Below the pieces are notes generated by a model that ran no database searches, was not told the DNA's origin, and saw nothing but the letters and a program-made list of their open reading frames with translations. Shown one piece after another: positions 27,325 through 38,890 of a stretch of 64,000 nucleotides of DNA. The position numbers and the translations under genes were made by a program. Each line of letters opens with the position of its first letter. The stretch's first letter is position 1. The stretch is taken from NCBI GenBank assembly GCA_903834835.1, contig CAILKO010000035.1, positions 398,546 to 462,545 on the forward strand. Reading direction: 5' to 3'. This DNA is from an uncultured Pseudomonadota bacterium. GTDB taxonomy: Bacteria > Pseudomonadota > Gammaproteobacteria > Burkholderiales > SG8-39.

Positions 27325-28377
27325 ATGCGTCGTTTAGCTGCTAAGTCTATCACAGCACTTGCTTTTATCCTCTTTGGTCTCGCTGGTGGCGCCGTGTTCG
27401 GGCAGCCTGCACCGAGCGCTCCGATCGTATTCAAGCCGGATGCGCCGCAACGGTACATCGTGGTCGAGGGTGACACGCTCTGGGGGATTGCAGCGCGTTT
27501 CACCGACTCGCCTTGGCGCTGGCCCGAGCTCTGGAACCTGAACAAGGAACAATTCGCAAGCCCGCATCGCATCTATCCAGGAAATGTGCTTGTCCTGAAT
27601 CGCGCCAGAAACCAACTCGAGGTTCAGGCTGACACCACCAGGCTGACCCCTCGGGTGCGCTCCGAAGCGCTCGCCCAGGCGTCCATCCCAAGTATTCCGC
27701 CTGCAATGATCGAGCCTTTCCTTGTGCGCCCGCTGGTCGTGGAATCCGACGGGCTTGAGAAGGCCCCTGCGATCGTCGCAACGGAGGAAAACCGGGTTAT
27801 CGTCGGCCCGGGCGCGCAGGCTTATGTCCGCGGGATCGGCGAATCGAAGGAACCGACCTGGTTCATCTATCGCCAAGGCAAGGCGCTCGTTGATCCGGAC
27901 ACCAATCTCACGCTTGGCTATGAGGCCGTATATCTAGGAACGGCGCAACTGGTCCGCGGGGGTGAGCCCGCGACGATCCGGATCACGACGGCGATCCAGG
28001 AAATCAGCCGTGGCGACAGACTCGTGCCTGCCGGGCAGGGCGAAATGATCAGTTACGCTCCACGCGCGCCCTCGGGTTTCGTAAAGGGCCGCATCATGAG
28101 CATCTACGGCGGCATCACACAGGTCGGCGAAGCCGGAACGCAGTCCATCGTGACGCTTAACAGAGGCAAGGCCGACGGACTAGCTGTAGGGCATGTGCTG
28201 GCACTTTATCGACAGGGTGTCGCAGTCAAGGACGTATCGAGCGGATCCCTTATCCAGGTGCCTGACGAACGTTACGGTCTTGCATTTGTTTTCAGGACCT
28301 TCGACCGGGTATCCTATGCATTGATCATGCATTCGACGAGGCCTGTAAATCCACTGGATGTCGTCCAGACTCCCTAG
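27325..28377 (+). CDS. LysM-domain peptidoglycan-binding protein
   Basis: A 350-residue exported protein. The signal peptide ends near AVFGQ (about 28), followed by one LysM domain at about 42-92 (RYIVVEGDTLWGIAARF to GNVLVLNR) that should bind peptidoglycan. The remainder is a beta-rich domain of unknown function with repeated short segments, usual for this family. The start at MRRLAAKS follows a GGGGG run; a frame 40 residues longer is open but has no signal-like N-terminus. It lies ahead of dprA, divergent from def, as in many beta- and gammaproteobacteria. Confidence 0.9.
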   Translation: MRRLAAKSITALAFILFGLAGGAVFGQPAPSAPIVFKPDAPQRYIVVEGDTLWGIAARFTDSPWRWPELWNLNKEQFASPHRIYPGNVLVLNRARNQLEVQADTTRLTPRVRSEALAQASIPSIPPAMIEPFLVRPLVVESDGLEKAPAIVATEENRVIVGPGAQAYVRGIGESKEPTWFIYRQGKALVDPDTNLTLGYEAVYLGTAQLVRGGEPATIRITTAIQEISRGDRLVPAGQGEMISYAPRAPSGFVKGRIMSIYGGITQVGEAGTQSIVTLNRGKADGLAVGHVLALYRQGVAVKDVSSGSLIQVPDERYGLAFVFRTFDRVSYALIMHSTRPVNPLDVVQTP

Positions 28378-28440
28378 CAGTATCCTTCCATCGGCGCCGG
28401 TAGGCTTTGCGGCGCACAACTGCGGGCCAGCGCCTAGACG

Positions 28441-29535
28441 ATGACGTCCTCGTCCGGTCTGGAGGGCTGGCTTCGACTTACCCTGACGCCCGGGCTTCGC
28501 GGCGCCAGACTTCGGGCTCTGCTGCAGGAGTTCGGCCTGCCGGAGAATGTTCTCCGCGAGAAGCGCTCCCACATTGCGGCATTTGCAGGCGCAGACGTCG
28601 CCGCCGCGTTGGACTCCGAAGCCGTATCAATCCAGACTGCGCGGGCCCTTGACTGGGCTGCAGGCACAGGCCATCACATACTCACTCTCGCGGACGAGTC
28701 CTACCCGGGCCTGCTTCTCGAAACGCAAGATCCCCCGGCGATCCTTTATTGCGAGGGAAACACGGCGTTGTTCGCACGAGCTTCTCTAGCGATCGTGGGT
28801 AGTCGCAATGCAACCGCACAGGGCCTCAGGGATGCAGCTGCTTTTGCGGAAGCGCTCGGCAATGCGGGGTTGACCATCGTAAGCGGCCTTGCGCTCGGTA
28901 TCGACGCAGCGGCGCATCTTGCCGGCCTTCGCACAAAAGCGTCAACGATAGCCGTGCTGGGTGCCGGCGTGGATATTGTCTATCCCGCGGCGAACGCGCG
29001 ACTGCAGGCTGAAGTCGCCGCTGGCGGGCTCCTCGTTTCAGAGTTCCCGCTCGGGACACCACCTGTGTCGCGGAACTTTCCGCGCCGCAACCGCATCATC
29101 AGCGGACTGTCTCTGGGATGTCTGGTTGTTGAGGCTGCACCGGCGTCGGGATCGCTGATAACGGCTCGCCTTGCTGCGGAGTTCGGCAGGGAAGTTTTTG
29201 CAATTCCCGGATCTATACATGCCCCCCTTTCCAGGGGATGCCATAGCCTTATCAAGGCCGGTGCGAAACTTGTAGAAACATCGGAGGACGTGCTTTCTGA
29301 ACTTGGCTGGCACCTGCAGCGCGCATTGCACATTGACACTAAAGACGATGGCCTCGTGCAACCGCCTGTAGATAATGGGATACTGAGACATATGGACCAT
29401 GCGCCCATCGATGTCGATTCCATAGCGCGCAGATCTGGCTTGTCGGTAATTGAAGTGGCTGCAGCATTGCTGAGACTAGAACTTGCAGGACAGGTTGCCG
29501 CCGTCGCTGGCGGTTTGTATCAACGCATAACATGA
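28441..29535 (+). CDS. dprA: DNA processing protein DprA
   Basis: DprA loads RecA on incoming single-stranded DNA during natural transformation. The 364-residue protein has a SAM-like N-terminal domain, a Rossmann-like core (LAIVGSRNATAQG, SGLALGIDAAAH, LGAGVDIVYPAAN, FPRRNRIISGLS, SGSLITARLA) and a C-terminal winged-helix-like domain (MDHAPIDVDSIARRSGLS). The DNA-binding arginines of the core are present. It is followed 12 bases later by smg. Presence of dprA alone does not show competence. Confidence 0.96.
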   Translation: MTSSSGLEGWLRLTLTPGLRGARLRALLQEFGLPENVLREKRSHIAAFAGADVAAALDSEAVSIQTARALDWAAGTGHHILTLADESYPGLLLETQDPPAILYCEGNTALFARASLAIVGSRNATAQGLRDAAAFAEALGNAGLTIVSGLALGIDAAAHLAGLRTKASTIAVLGAGVDIVYPAANARLQAEVAAGGLLVSEFPLGTPPVSRNFPRRNRIISGLSLGCLVVEAAPASGSLITARLAAEFGREVFAIPGSIHAPLSRGCHSLIKAGAKLVETSEDVLSELGWHLQRALHIDTKDDGLVQPPVDNGILRHMDHAPIDVDSIARRSGLSVIEVAAALLRLELAGQVAAVAGGLYQRIT

Positions 29536-29547
29536 GGAAATAAAAAC

Positions 29548-30000
29548 ATGTATGAAATCCTCGTCTACCTGTTCGAAAACTGCGAGCGTAACGATCTGAT
29601 CCATGATTCCGTTCAAGTTGCCAAGAAACTGTCTGCGGCTGGATTCGAGGAATCCGACATAAGCGAAGCGCTGGACTGGATGGAAGGACTCTCTCCACGC
29701 AAAGAACCAATCGGCCTTCCCGATGTACAGCAGACTTTTCGTGCGTACTCGCAGACAGAGATCGAGAAGATAGGAACAGCCGGGCGCGGACTTCTGATCG
29801 GCCTCGAATCGGCCGGCATACTATCCTCGGAAGCGCGCGAACTTGCGATTGACCGCGCGCTTGCAGCAGCGGATAACAACCTCTCTGTCGAGCAGATGAA
29901 ACTGATCGTATTGATGGTATTGTGGAGCGAGCACGCTCCCTTCAGCCAGTTGATCGCTGAAGAATTGCTCACTGACACAGGCTCCAGAGTTCCAAGCTAG
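29548..30000 (+). CDS. smg: Smg (DUF494) family protein
   Basis: A 150-residue Smg protein, a family of unknown function regularly next to dprA. The opening MYEILVYLFENCERND and the segment GFEESDISEALDWMEGL are typical. It is mostly helical with no membrane segment. It sits between dprA and topB, in the usual proteobacterial order. Confidence 0.93.
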   Translation: MYEILVYLFENCERNDLIHDSVQVAKKLSAAGFEESDISEALDWMEGLSPRKEPIGLPDVQQTFRAYSQTEIEKIGTAGRGLLIGLESAGILSSEARELAIDRALAAADNNLSVEQMKLIVLMVLWSEHAPFSQLIAEELLTDTGSRVPS

Positions 30001-30169
30001 TACATTCATCGCATTCGTCTTTGGCCGTGCAATGCGGGCGTGTCAGGCCCGTGCAAGACCCGCGGCAGACAGCGCTGGTTGAAGCTGTACGCCTTTTGCA
30101 CGTATCATCTTCAGCTTTTCGGGTCAGCCCAGCATCCCTAACTGCCGGCCCCGTATTCCGACCCGTCAT

Positions 30170-32761
30170 ATGGCAAAAAAACTGATCATCGCAGAGAAAC
30201 CTTCGGTTGCCGCGGATATCGCCCGGGCTCTCGGCGGCTTTGCGCGCAAAAGCGACTACTTCGAAAGTGATGACTTCGTCATCTCGTCGGCAGTAGGCCA
30301 TCTGCTGCAACTGGCGGTCCCCGACGAGTACGACGTAAAGAAGGGCAAGTGGTCATTTGCTCGTTTGCCGGTCATTCCTCCCTATTTCGACCTTGCCCCC
30401 ATTGACCGGAGCGAGGACCGCCTGAACCTGCTCCTGCGTCTGATCAAGCGCAAGGACATTGAAGGTCTGGTTAACGCCTGCGATGCAGGACGGGAAGGCG
30501 AATTGATCTTCCGCTATCTGGCTCAGCACGCGAAGACCAAGAAATCGATCGAGCGTCTCTGGCTTCAGTCGATGACGCCACAGGCAATTCGCGACGGATT
30601 CTCAAAACTGCGGCAGGACACCGATCTGTTACCGCTGGCCGACGCAGCGAAATCGCGCTCGGAAGCCGACTGGCTCGTCGGAATTAACGGAACACGCGCG
30701 ATGACCGCTTTCAATTCGAAAGAGGGCGGTTTCTACCTCACGACCGTAGGACGTGTACAGACTCCGACGCTCACGATCCTGGTGGAGCGAGAGGAAAAGA
30801 TCAGGGCGTTCACGCCGCGCGATTACTGGGAAGTTCACGCGCGATTCCGCTGCGCATCCGGTGAATATCCCGGCAGATGGTTTGATCCCGACTTCCGCAA
30901 GAACGATGCGGATCCGGATCTGCGGGCTGAAAGGATACTCACAGAGCGGCGCGCGGTAGAGATCGCGGCTGCTTCTCGCAACGGCGCAGGACGCGTCACC
31001 GACGAGACTAAGCCCCAGACTCAGGCGTCACCTCTGCTGTTCGACCTTACAAGCCTCCAGCGGGAAGCGAACGGACGCTTCGGATTCTCGGCCAAGGCGA
31101 CGCTTTCCATCGCACAGTCGCTGTATGAGCGTCACAAGGTGCTTACCTACCCGCGGACGGATTCCCGCGCGCTGCCGGAAGACTACATCCCGACGGTCAA
31201 GAAAACGCTAGAGGCGCTCGCGGATCTCGTGGCTTACGCACCGTACGCTCGTGAGATCAGGAAACAGGGCTGGGTGAAGCCGAACAAGCGTGTATTCGAC
31301 AACTCAAAGATTTCTGACCACTTCGCGATCATTCCTACGCTGCAGGCTCCGGCTAAGCCTCTGAGCGAGCCCGAACAGAAGATCTACGACATGGTGGTTC
31401 GGCGCTTTCTGGCGATCTTCTTTCCTTCCGCCCAATATCTCCAGACGGTCCGCATCACTGAAGTCAACAAGGAGCATTTCCGTACGGAGGGCCGGATACT
31501 TAAAGATCCAGGTTGGCTGACGGTTTATGGCCGGACCATTGAGGAAGACAATCAGAACCTTCCTATGGTCGATGCAGAGGAGAAGGTCACCCCGGACGAG
31601 GTTACCGTACAGGCGTTGCAGACCAAGCCCCCCCCTCGTTTCTCGGAAGCTACGCTGCTTTCCGCCATGGAGGGTGCCGGGAAACTGATTGAGGACGATG
31701 AGCTCCGAGCGGCGATGGAAGCAAAGGGCTTGGGCACGCCCGCGACCCGCGCTGCCGTGATAGAAGGACTTATCCAGGAAGAATATCTCCACCGGAATCA
31801 GCGCGAGCTGGTGCCCACCCCCAAGGCATTCTCTCTGTTGTTTGCACTGCGCCATTTCGGAGTGTCTGAAATCACATCGCCCGAACTCACGGGTGACTGG
31901 GAGTTCAAGCTCAAGCAGATGGAGGCGGGCAAACTCAAACGCGAAGAGTTCATGGAGCATATCGAGCAGGTCACGCGCGATATGGTGGAGCGCATTAGGA
32001 ATGGCGAAATTCCGGACACCGCGTTTGCTACCGTACGCACGCCATGTCCAAAGTGTGGTGGCGCGGTCCAGGAAAACTATCGAAAGTTCCAGTGCCAGAA
32101 ATGCGATTTCTCTCTTTGGAAAGTTGTTTCCGGACGGGAATGGGACGTAGCAGAGGTCGCACAACTCATTGAAGCCCGCTACATCGGGCCACTTACCGGA
32201 TTCCGCAGCAAAATGGGAAAGCCGTTCAGCGCGGCGATCAAGCTGAACGACGAGAGCCGTTTGGAGTTCGACTTTGGCCAGAGTGACAGCGACAACGATG
32301 CGCCTCCTGACTTCTCCGGACGGGAGGTGCTTGGCACGTGCCCAGCCTGCAGCGCGAATGTCTATGACAACGGGGTCGCCTATGTCTGCGAGAAAGCCGT
32401 CGGAATGGGCAAGACCTGCAATTTCAGGGTGAGCAAGATCATTCTCCAGCAACCTGTGGAGACGGGCCAACTCTCGCAGCTGCTTTCAACCGGGAAGACC
32501 GACCTGTTACCCCGGTTTATTTCCAAGAGGGGGCGGCCGTTCAAGGCCTTCTTGGTAAAACAGCCCGGCGGCAAGATCGGGTTCGAATTCCAGGCACCCA
32601 AGGGCCGCGCGGCGGGTCCGAAGACTGCGCCTGCCGCATCGAAGGAGGCGGCAACAGAAAAGACCGTCGTCAAGACGCTGCCGTCGAAGTCGACCAAGTC
32701 TAAAAAGACCGCCGCCAAGCCGACAAAAAAACCTGCCGCGAAAAAACGACGTAGCGCCTAG
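30170..32761 (+). CDS. topB: DNA topoisomerase III-type
   Basis: A type IA topoisomerase of 863 residues that passes DNA strands through a single-strand break and can decatenate DNA. The TOPRIM domain has IIAEKPSVA (6-14) and DAGREGEL (105-112); the catalytic tyrosine is Tyr327 in LTYPRTDSR. The C-terminal part has zinc-ribbon-like cysteines (CPKCGG, CQKC, CPACS) and ends in a Lys/Ala/Pro-rich tail of about 60 residues, which may bind DNA. It is convergent with gyrB, with only 31 bases between the stops. Confidence 0.95.
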   Translation: MAKKLIIAEKPSVAADIARALGGFARKSDYFESDDFVISSAVGHLLQLAVPDEYDVKKGKWSFARLPVIPPYFDLAPIDRSEDRLNLLLRLIKRKDIEGLVNACDAGREGELIFRYLAQHAKTKKSIERLWLQSMTPQAIRDGFSKLRQDTDLLPLADAAKSRSEADWLVGINGTRAMTAFNSKEGGFYLTTVGRVQTPTLTILVEREEKIRAFTPRDYWEVHARFRCASGEYPGRWFDPDFRKNDADPDLRAERILTERRAVEIAAASRNGAGRVTDETKPQTQASPLLFDLTSLQREANGRFGFSAKATLSIAQSLYERHKVLTYPRTDSRALPEDYIPTVKKTLEALADLVAYAPYAREIRKQGWVKPNKRVFDNSKISDHFAIIPTLQAPAKPLSEPEQKIYDMVVRRFLAIFFPSAQYLQTVRITEVNKEHFRTEGRILKDPGWLTVYGRTIEEDNQNLPMVDAEEKVTPDEVTVQALQTKPPPRFSEATLLSAMEGAGKLIEDDELRAAMEAKGLGTPATRAAVIEGLIQEEYLHRNQRELVPTPKAFSLLFALRHFGVSEITSPELTGDWEFKLKQMEAGKLKREEFMEHIEQVTRDMVERIRNGEIPDTAFATVRTPCPKCGGAVQENYRKFQCQKCDFSLWKVVSGREWDVAEVAQLIEARYIGPLTGFRSKMGKPFSAAIKLNDESRLEFDFGQSDSDNDAPPDFSGREVLGTCPACSANVYDNGVAYVCEKAVGMGKTCNFRVSKIILQQPVETGQLSQLLSTGKTDLLPRFISKRGRPFKAFLVKQPGGKIGFEFQAPKGRAAGPKTAPAASKEAATEKTVVKTLPSKSTKSKKTAAKPTKKPAAKKRRSA

Positions 32762-32792
32762 TTTCTAGAATGTTCTGTGTGCGCGGTTGAGC

Positions 32793-35240
<2,448 letters not shown>

Positions 35241-35274
35241 TTATGCTGGTTGAGGGATGCGGCATTACTTAGAC

Positions 35275-36378
35275 TTAGATACGCATCGGCATGACGACAT
35301 ACTTAAAATCCTGCTCGGCCGGAAAGCAGAAAAGTGCACTCGATGACGAATCCCCAAAACTGCACTGTACTATCGGACCCGATGCGTTGTTCAGGACGTC
35401 GAGCAAATAGTTGACGTTGAATCCAATATCCAGTGGATCACCACTGTAGTCAACCTCGAGTTCTTCCTGAGCATCTTCCTGCTCTGCGTTGGACGATGCA
35501 ATCCGGAGCAGTCCTGATGCAAGTACCCAGCGTACTCCTCGGAACTTTTCGTTTGAAAGAATAGCCACGCGTTGTAGTGCTTGCTTGAGTTCATCTCGGT
35601 CGAGATGAAGTGTGTTCTTGTGTTGTGTCGGGATTACTCTCGTGTAGTCGGGAAACTTTCCATCAACCAGCTTGGAAATAAGTTGCACGTTTCCGAAGCT
35701 GAACGCTGCCTGGGAGGAGGAAATTTCGACATCGATGACGTCATCTGTGTCCGTTATCTGTTTCGCTAGTTCAAGGACAGTCTTTCTGGGTACGATTACT
35801 TCCATCTTTGGAACAGACGATTCCAGTGCTGTGGAAACATAAGCGAGCCGGTGACCATCGGTCGCAACGAGCTTCAGTTCGCCTTCACCGACAACCATGA
35901 GAAGCCCGTTCAGGTAGTAGCGAATATCCTGCTGGGCCATCGCGTACTGGACCAGAGAAAACAGACGACGAAGCTTTTTTTGCGGAATGGAATATTTGGC
36001 TATTTCCCCGGAAGGTGACGCGAGTTTTGGATAGTCCTCCGCTGGAAGGGTCTGGAGGGTGAAGCGGCTCTTTCCAGACTTTATTGTTAGGCGCTTTTCC
36101 TGCTGTTGGAGTGATACGTCGGCACCTTCGGGCAGAGCTCTAAGGATATCGAGAAGCTTGCGAGCGCCAACGGTTAGAGTCTTGTTCTCAATTGAAGATT
36201 CAGCTGGAGTGCTTGCTGTTACTTGTATTTCGATGTCAGTCGCGAGAAATGAAAGGTTGTCTGGATTGCGTGCGATAAGTACGTTTGAAAGGATAGGCAG
36301 CGTGTGACGCCGCTCGATGATTCCGGAAACAGCGGACAGTGGGCCGAGAAGCTCGTCTCGCTTGGCTTTTATCAACAT
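35275..36378 (-). CDS. dnaN: DNA polymerase III sliding clamp
   Basis: The beta clamp that tethers polymerase III to DNA. The 367-residue sequence covers the three clamp domains and ends with the usual VMPMRI. Typical segments are GIIERRHTLPILSNVLI near the start, ATDGHRLAYVS in the second domain, and YLLDVLNN near the end. It lies downstream of dnaA across the likely oriC. Its base composition is clearly less GC-rich than that of the flanking 20 kb. Confidence 0.97.
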   Translation of the reverse strand: MLIKAKRDELLGPLSAVSGIIERRHTLPILSNVLIARNPDNLSFLATDIEIQVTASTPAESSIENKTLTVGARKLLDILRALPEGADVSLQQQEKRLTIKSGKSRFTLQTLPAEDYPKLASPSGEIAKYSIPQKKLRRLFSLVQYAMAQQDIRYYLNGLLMVVGEGELKLVATDGHRLAYVSTALESSVPKMEVIVPRKTVLELAKQITDTDDVIDVEISSSQAAFSFGNVQLISKLVDGKFPDYTRVIPTQHKNTLHLDRDELKQALQRVAILSNEKFRGVRWVLASGLLRIASSNAEQEDAQEELEVDYSGDPLDIGFNVNYLLDVLNNASGPIVQCSFGDSSSSALFCFPAEQDFKYVVMPMRI

Positions 36379-36422
36379 ATATATAAATACCTTTGATAAT
36401 AGTTAATAGAGAGAGAATTGCG

Positions 36423-36431
36423 TGTGGATAA
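36423..36431 (-). promoter_or_regulatory. DnaA box
   Basis: Exact match to the consensus TTATCCACA on the minus strand. It lies about ten bases from the AT-rich element in the likely oriC, so it is a candidate for the box nearest the unwinding site. Confidence 0.75.
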
Positions 36432-36544
36432 GTAGGTTTTCGCTTTTTACCCAGCTAGTTGAAGCTGTTTTCCACGCTTGACAGGTTGTGGATGAGTTGT
36501 GGGCGCTCGGGGATAGAATTTTTGGCAATCTCTGATTCTGCGGC

Positions 36545-36553
36545 TTATTCACA
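36545..36553 (+). promoter_or_regulatory. DnaA box
   Basis: TTATTCACA fits the consensus TTATNCACA. It lies 54 bases beyond the dnaA stop, on the dnaN side. A one-mismatch box, GTATCCACA, follows 13 bases later. Confidence 0.7.
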
Positions 36554-36606
36554 ATTCATCCTGTGGGTATCCACAAGATCCTCCGTATGCAGGACAGACT
36601 TCGATT

Positions 36607-37938
36607 TCATCCTTTGAGCACCTGCTCAAGATTGGTGTAATCCCGGTTCATTGTGTTGTCTTGTTTGCGTAGGGCAGCGATTGTCCGGCAGGCGTGAAGT
36701 ACCGTGGTGTGGTCCCTATTTCCGAATGCTTCGCCGATTTCCGGCAGACTCATCTGGGTAAGTTCTTTCGCTAGTGCCATGGCTACCTGTCTGGGCCGGG
36801 CGATATTCCGGTTTCTTTTTTTCGAGTGCATATCGCCGACTTTAAGCTTGAAGTATTCCGCAACAGTCCGCTGGATGTTCTCAACGGATACCATGCGTTT
36901 GGAAACATTGAGAATGTCTTCCAGGGCCTCGGTCGCAAGATCAAGAGTGATTTCGCGGCCGCTGAATCGTGAAAAGGCGAGGACCTTTTTTAGCGCGCCT
37001 TCGAGTTCACGAACATTTGAGCGAATATGCTTTGCGACAAAGAAGGCAACTTCCTCGGAAATGATGGCGCGTTCAGCTTCGGCCTTCTTAAGAACGATAG
37101 CGACCCGCATTTCAAGTTCGGGTGGTTCGATTGCCACCGTAAGTCCCCATCCGAATCTGGAAATCAGGCGCTCTTCCATACCGGAAATTTCCTTGGGGTA
37201 GGTATCGCAGGTGATCACGATTTGCTTGTGGGCCTCGACGAGGGCATTGAACGCGTAGAAGAATTCTTCCTGTGTCCGCCCTTTGTTCGAGAAAAACTGA
37301 ATGTCATCAATTAGGAGCAGATCTAGAGAGTGGTAGTAGCGCTTGAATTCGTCAAAGGACTTCTGCTGGTAGGCGCGAACAACATCGGTCACATACTGTT
37401 CAGCGTGGATATACCGTATTCGGGCGCCGGGACGCGCCTCAGCGACGCGGTTGCCGATGGCATGTACGAGGTGGGTTTTCCCCAGGCCGACGCCACCATA
37501 GATGAAAAGCGGGTTATAGGAAACGCCCGGGTTTTCAGACACCTGAATGGCAGCGGCTCTTCCGAGTTGATTTGCCTTACCGGTCACAAAAGAGTCGAAG
37601 GTGAACGCCTGATTAAGGCGCCCGCGCTCTATCTTCGGTGGTGAATCAGCAGTGGGCTTTGGCGTGGGAAGCGCAGCGGGTGGTTCTACAGGTTCCCGGG
37701 ACGATAGAAGTTTTATCTTGATTTCGCGACCACCTTTCTCGGTGGCGAGTCGCTCTATCCTCGAAGCGAAACGTTCGCGAACGAGTTCAAGTACGAATCT
37801 GTTGGGTGCAGTTAGCACCAAAGCGTAATCGGCTGTTCCGACCGGGTCGGCGGTCAGCGGTCTGATCCAGGTATTGAATTGCTGTGCCGGCAACTCCTGC
37901 TCGAGAGTGAGCAAGCAGGCATCCCAAAGATTTTCCAT
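36607..37938 (-). CDS. dnaA: chromosomal replication initiator DnaA
   Basis: DnaA binds oriC and opens it for replication. The 443-residue protein has the N-terminal DnaB-interaction domain (1-80), a Pro-rich linker (about 82-105), an AAA+ domain with Walker [11 protein letters not shown] (148-157) and Walker [10 protein letters not shown], and the C-terminal DnaA-box-binding domain with [15 protein letters not shown] and [14 protein letters not shown]. It is divergent from rpmH, and a DnaA box lies upstream, suggesting autoregulation. Confidence 0.98.
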   Translation of the reverse strand: MENLWDACLLTLEQELPAQQFNTWIRPLTADPVGTADYALVLTAPNRFVLELVRERFASRIERLATEKGGREIKIKLLSSREPVEPPAALPTPKPTADSPPKIERGRLNQAFTFDSFVTGKANQLGRAAAIQVSENPGVSYNPLFIYGGVGLGKTHLVHAIGNRVAEARPGARIRYIHAEQYVTDVVRAYQQKSFDEFKRYYHSLDLLLIDDIQFFSNKGRTQEEFFYAFNALVEAHKQIVITCDTYPKEISGMEERLISRFGWGLTVAIEPPELEMRVAIVLKKAEAERAIISEEVAFFVAKHIRSNVRELEGALKKVLAFSRFSGREITLDLATEALEDILNVSKRMVSVENIQRTVAEYFKLKVGDMHSKKRNRNIARPRQVAMALAKELTQMSLPEIGEAFGNRDHTTVLHACRTIAALRKQDNTMNRDYTNLEQVLKG

Positions 37939-38042
37939 TGTGAGGCAGGCCTGGCAGGGTTGGAGCTGGCGACGGGGACTCGTTGGATGGCGCCAATCGC
38001 CAGGACGCGTCAGAACTTAGAGTTTAACGGGTTTGGGGAAAG

Positions 38043-38051
38043 TTATCCACA
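38043..38051 (+). promoter_or_regulatory. DnaA box upstream of dnaA
   Basis: An exact TTATCCACA lies in the divergent dnaA-rpmH gap, 104 bases upstream of the dnaA start. A single box here fits autoregulation of dnaA; part of an origin is less likely because no second clear box is seen in this gap. Confidence 0.65.
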
Positions 38052-38076
38052 GGTGATCCGTTAAGGTGGAAGGGCG

Positions 38077-38106
38077 TTGACAAGCCATGCGCCCGCACGC
38101 TCTAAT
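38077..38106 (+). promoter_or_regulatory. promoter of rpmH
   Basis: A perfect -35 TTGACA (38077-38082) is followed after 18 bases by TCTAAT (38101-38106), with an alternative TAATAT two bases further. Transcription would begin about 20 bases before the rpmH ATG and drive rpmH-rnpA-yidD-yidC. Confidence 0.65.
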
Positions 38107-38136
38107 ATCGGCCCTTTAGATGGCGAGTCATTTCCA

Positions 38137-38271
38137 ATGAAGCGAACCTATCAACCCTCAAAGACCCGCCGTGCTCGACGCCATGGATTTCTTGTGCGCA
38201 TGCGTACTCGTACTGGTCGTGCGGTGATTCGTAATCGCCGGTCTGTCGGCAGGCACAAGCTAGCCGTCTAA
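38137..38271 (+). CDS. rpmH: 50S ribosomal protein L34
   Basis: L34 is 44 residues here, [17 protein letters not shown] to the end, fitting the family throughout. The longer open frame upstream is discarded because L34 starts at MKRTYQPS. It leads the rpmH-rnpA-yidD-yidC-mnmE cluster, divergent from dnaA. Confidence 0.98.
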   Translation: MKRTYQPSKTRRARRHGFLVRMRTRTGRAVIRNRRSVGRHKLAV

Positions 38272-38289
38272 GATAAAGGGGCCCTTGTC

Positions 38290-38652
38290 TTGGTAGTGGA
38301 GAGGCAAGGTACGTCCCGTGGCGCGCTGGGTTTCTCCGGAAGGCTTAGGCTTTCAGGGCGCAAGAGCTTCGAGGGTATCCTTCGAGGCGGGGAGAGGAAG
38401 AACCTTGGCGGGTACACGTTCTTCATCAGGCGCCGAGAGTCGGGTCCGCCGAGGCTCGGTGTACTCATCTCGCGCAAGTATTCACGGAAAGCAACCGACA
38501 GAAATCGGATCAAACGGTGCATAAGAGAAGCGTTTCGCACCGGCCAATCCTGCATCGGGCCGATGGATGTTCTTGTGAGACCCCCTCTCAGTATCGTCCC
38601 GGGAGCAAAGGCCTTGAGCAAGTTGCGTTACCTGCTGGGAACGCTTCGTTAG
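38290..38652 (+). CDS. rnpA: ribonuclease P protein component
   Basis: RnpA assists the RNase P RNA in trimming tRNA 5' ends. The protein is 120 residues from a TTG at 38290, or slightly shorter from GTG at 38296. It has the RNR signature KATDRNRIKRCIREAFR and the early FEGILRGGERK segment. It is 18 bases after rpmH and five before yidD, so one transcript is likely. Confidence 0.95.
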   Translation: MVVERQGTSRGALGFSGRLRLSGRKSFEGILRGGERKNLGGYTFFIRRRESGPPRLGVLISRKYSRKATDRNRIKRCIREAFRTGQSCIGPMDVLVRPPLSIVPGAKALSKLRYLLGTLR

Positions 38653-38657
38653 GGGCA

Positions 38658-38873
38658 GTGGTACTTCGCGCTGCGATTAAAGCGTACGGGTATCTTATTA
38701 GCCCCATGCTTCCGCGAGCTTGTCGCTTTTATCCTTCCTGTTCCGAGTTCGCAGAGTCCGCGATACGCCATCATGGCGCTGTGGACGGTGGGCTTCTGGC
38801 GTTTAGGCGAATCATCCGTTGTGGGCCTTGGCACCCTGGGGGATATGACCCGGTTCCCGGGACCGATCACTAG
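38658..38873 (+). CDS. yidD: membrane protein insertion factor YidD
   Basis: YidD is a short membrane-associated protein that helps YidC. From the GTG at 38658 it is 71 residues, the usual size, with the signature PRACRFYPSCSEFAESAIR and ending HPGGYDPVP. The open frame reaches back into rnpA but that part is not YidD-like. AGGGG lies just before the start. It lies between rnpA and yidC. Confidence 0.93.
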   Translation: MVLRAAIKAYGYLISPMLPRACRFYPSCSEFAESAIRHHGAVDGGLLAFRRIIRCGPWHPGGYDPVPGTDH

Positions 38874-38890
38874 GCTTCTGGACACACAAA

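Larger units (their letters stand above)
36379..36606. other. putative chromosomal origin of replication (oriC)
   Basis: The 228-base gap between dnaN and dnaA holds several DnaA-box-like 9-mers: TTATCCACA (minus strand, 36423-36431), TTATTCACA (36545-36553), one-mismatch forms at 36487-36495 (minus) and 36567-36575, and a weaker TTTTCCACG at 36468-36476. Next to the first box is an AT-rich stretch (36371-36418) rich in TA steps, including ATATATATAAATAC and TAATAGTTAATAGAG, a candidate unwinding element. The clustering and the adjacency to dnaA, dnaN, gyrB, rpmH and parAB support oriC here. Confidence 0.75.
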
